Positions 7,720 through 8,274 of a DNA stretch of 8,274 nt are shown in pieces. The DNA lies in assembly GCA_036553725.1 (NCBI GenBank), contig DATBOO010000141.1, positions 1-8,274 of the forward strand, written 5' to 3'. The notes beneath the pieces were generated by a model. The model had not been told where the DNA came from. It searched no databases and was given only the letters and a program-made list of their open reading frames with translations. The DNA is from Bog-756 sp036553725 (GTDB lineage Bacteria; Actinomycetota; Acidimicrobiia; Acidimicrobiales; RAAP-2). How positions within the stretch are numbered: the stretch's first letter is position 1; every line of letters begins with the position of its first letter. A program made the position numbers and the translations under genes.

Positions 7720-8274
7720 ACAGGCCGAGCCGGAGCCTCCGGTCGCCGGGAAGCTCGCCACTGCAACGGCTGTCTCCGCGGGGCTGCCCGTCGATCGGTG
7801 GGATCACGTAGTGGCATCCAACCCGCCGAACCATCCGAGGTTGATCTCACCCTTCAGGGTCATCTTGCTCGTAGTCGTGTTGGCCGCTGCTCTCGTCGCA
7901 TGGGAGCTGACGCGCCCGTCCTCGCCCGCCTATCGGAACGCAGTGGTGGGAATCGGGACCGCGGTGGCGACGCTGAACTCGGTTGGCACGGTCGCTCCCG
8001 CCAATCAGGCGAGCCTCGACTTCAAGGTGCCGGGGACGGTCGGCACGGTCGACGTCGCCGTCGGCCAGCAAGTCACGGCCGGCGAGGAGGTGGCGACCCT
8101 CGAGACCACGCCGCTCGAGAACGGTGTGGTGACAGCCCAGGCCACCCTGGCCTCGGCGCAAGCCACCCTGGCCAGCGACGAGGCGAGCCAGACGGCGTCG
8201 ACGGCGGTCGCCACCCAACTGAGCTCCTCGACTGCCTCGACGTCGACGACGACGCCAACGGGATCGGCGCCCAC
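7712..8274 (+). CDS. Second HlyD/MacA-like adaptor protein, 3' end missing
   Basis: An open frame of 187 codons runs off the right edge. The start is GTG 7712, overlapping the lipoprotein stop by eight bases (GTGCTTGA). A G-rich run at 7696-7708 could act as the ribosome binding site, and GTG 7811 (codon 34) is an alternative start. A cytoplasmic leader of about 43 residues precedes one membrane segment (44-64, LISPFRVILLVVVLAAALVAW). The lipoyl-like half-domain covers about 90-131 (ANQASLDFKVPGTVGTVDV, then GQQVTAGEEVATLE). The first arm of the helical hairpin follows, with two heptads, ATLASAQ and ATLASDE (144-157). A Ser/Thr-rich stretch begins at about 171. The lipoyl part aligns with the first adaptor of this cluster (there ASQANLDFAVSGQVAAVDV), so the two are paralogues, but their leaders differ. 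It suggests that another ABC module, or further parts of this one, lies to the right. Confidence 0.82.
   Translation, partial: MLEQAEPEPPVAGKLATATAVSAGLPVDRWDHVVASNPPNHPRLISPFRVILLVVVLAAALVAWELTRPSSPAYRNAVVGIGTAVATLNSVGTVAPANQASLDFKVPGTVGTVDVAVGQQVTAGEEVATLETTPLENGVVTAQATLASAQATLASDEASQTASTAVATQLSSSTASTSTTTPTGSAP

Overview
The window is about 8.3 kb of very GC-rich DNA. Codons end strongly in G or C, GTG starts are likely at several genes, and the gene families point to a high-GC Gram-positive actinobacterium, perhaps of the Acidimicrobiia type. The lineage is inferred from family content and composition only. No rRNA, tRNA, CRISPR array, transposase or phage gene is visible. Genes fill almost everything except one intergenic gap of about 240 bases.

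Left part (1-2242, + strand): the 3' part of a gene for a protein resembling the actinobacterial DUF7064/DUF7065 group, then an aminoglycoside-phosphotransferase-fold kinase fused to a C-terminal DUF6285-like domain. The stop of the first and the start of the second share one base, so they look like a two-gene operon of unknown substrate.

Middle (2201-3226, - strand): a 6-phosphofructokinase of the actinobacterial type. It carries the Asp104/Lys124 pair known from pyrophosphate-dependent enzymes. Its last 42 bases overlap the end of the kinase gene in convergent orientation.

Right part (3466-8274, + strand): after a divergent promoter region comes a tightly packed export cluster. It holds a HlyD/MacA-like membrane-fusion (adaptor) protein, a MacB/LolD-type ABC ATPase, a MacB/FtsX-type permease, a secreted lipoprotein with two copies of a DUF5666-like module, and a second adaptor cut by the window edge. 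Three of the four junctions overlap by 4-8 bases and the fourth gap is 35 bases with a good ribosome binding site, so one transcript is likely. ATPase and permease should form a mechanotransmission-type exporter, and the first adaptor links it to the extracytoplasmic side. The lipoprotein may be a partner or cargo. The second adaptor suggests that another exporter module continues to the right.

Nothing here is a clearly new system. The most distinctive points are the duplicated Cys-paired lipoprotein between two adaptors, the Ser/Gly insertion and Gly-Phe repeat tail of the first adaptor, and the pyrophosphate signature of the phosphofructokinase.
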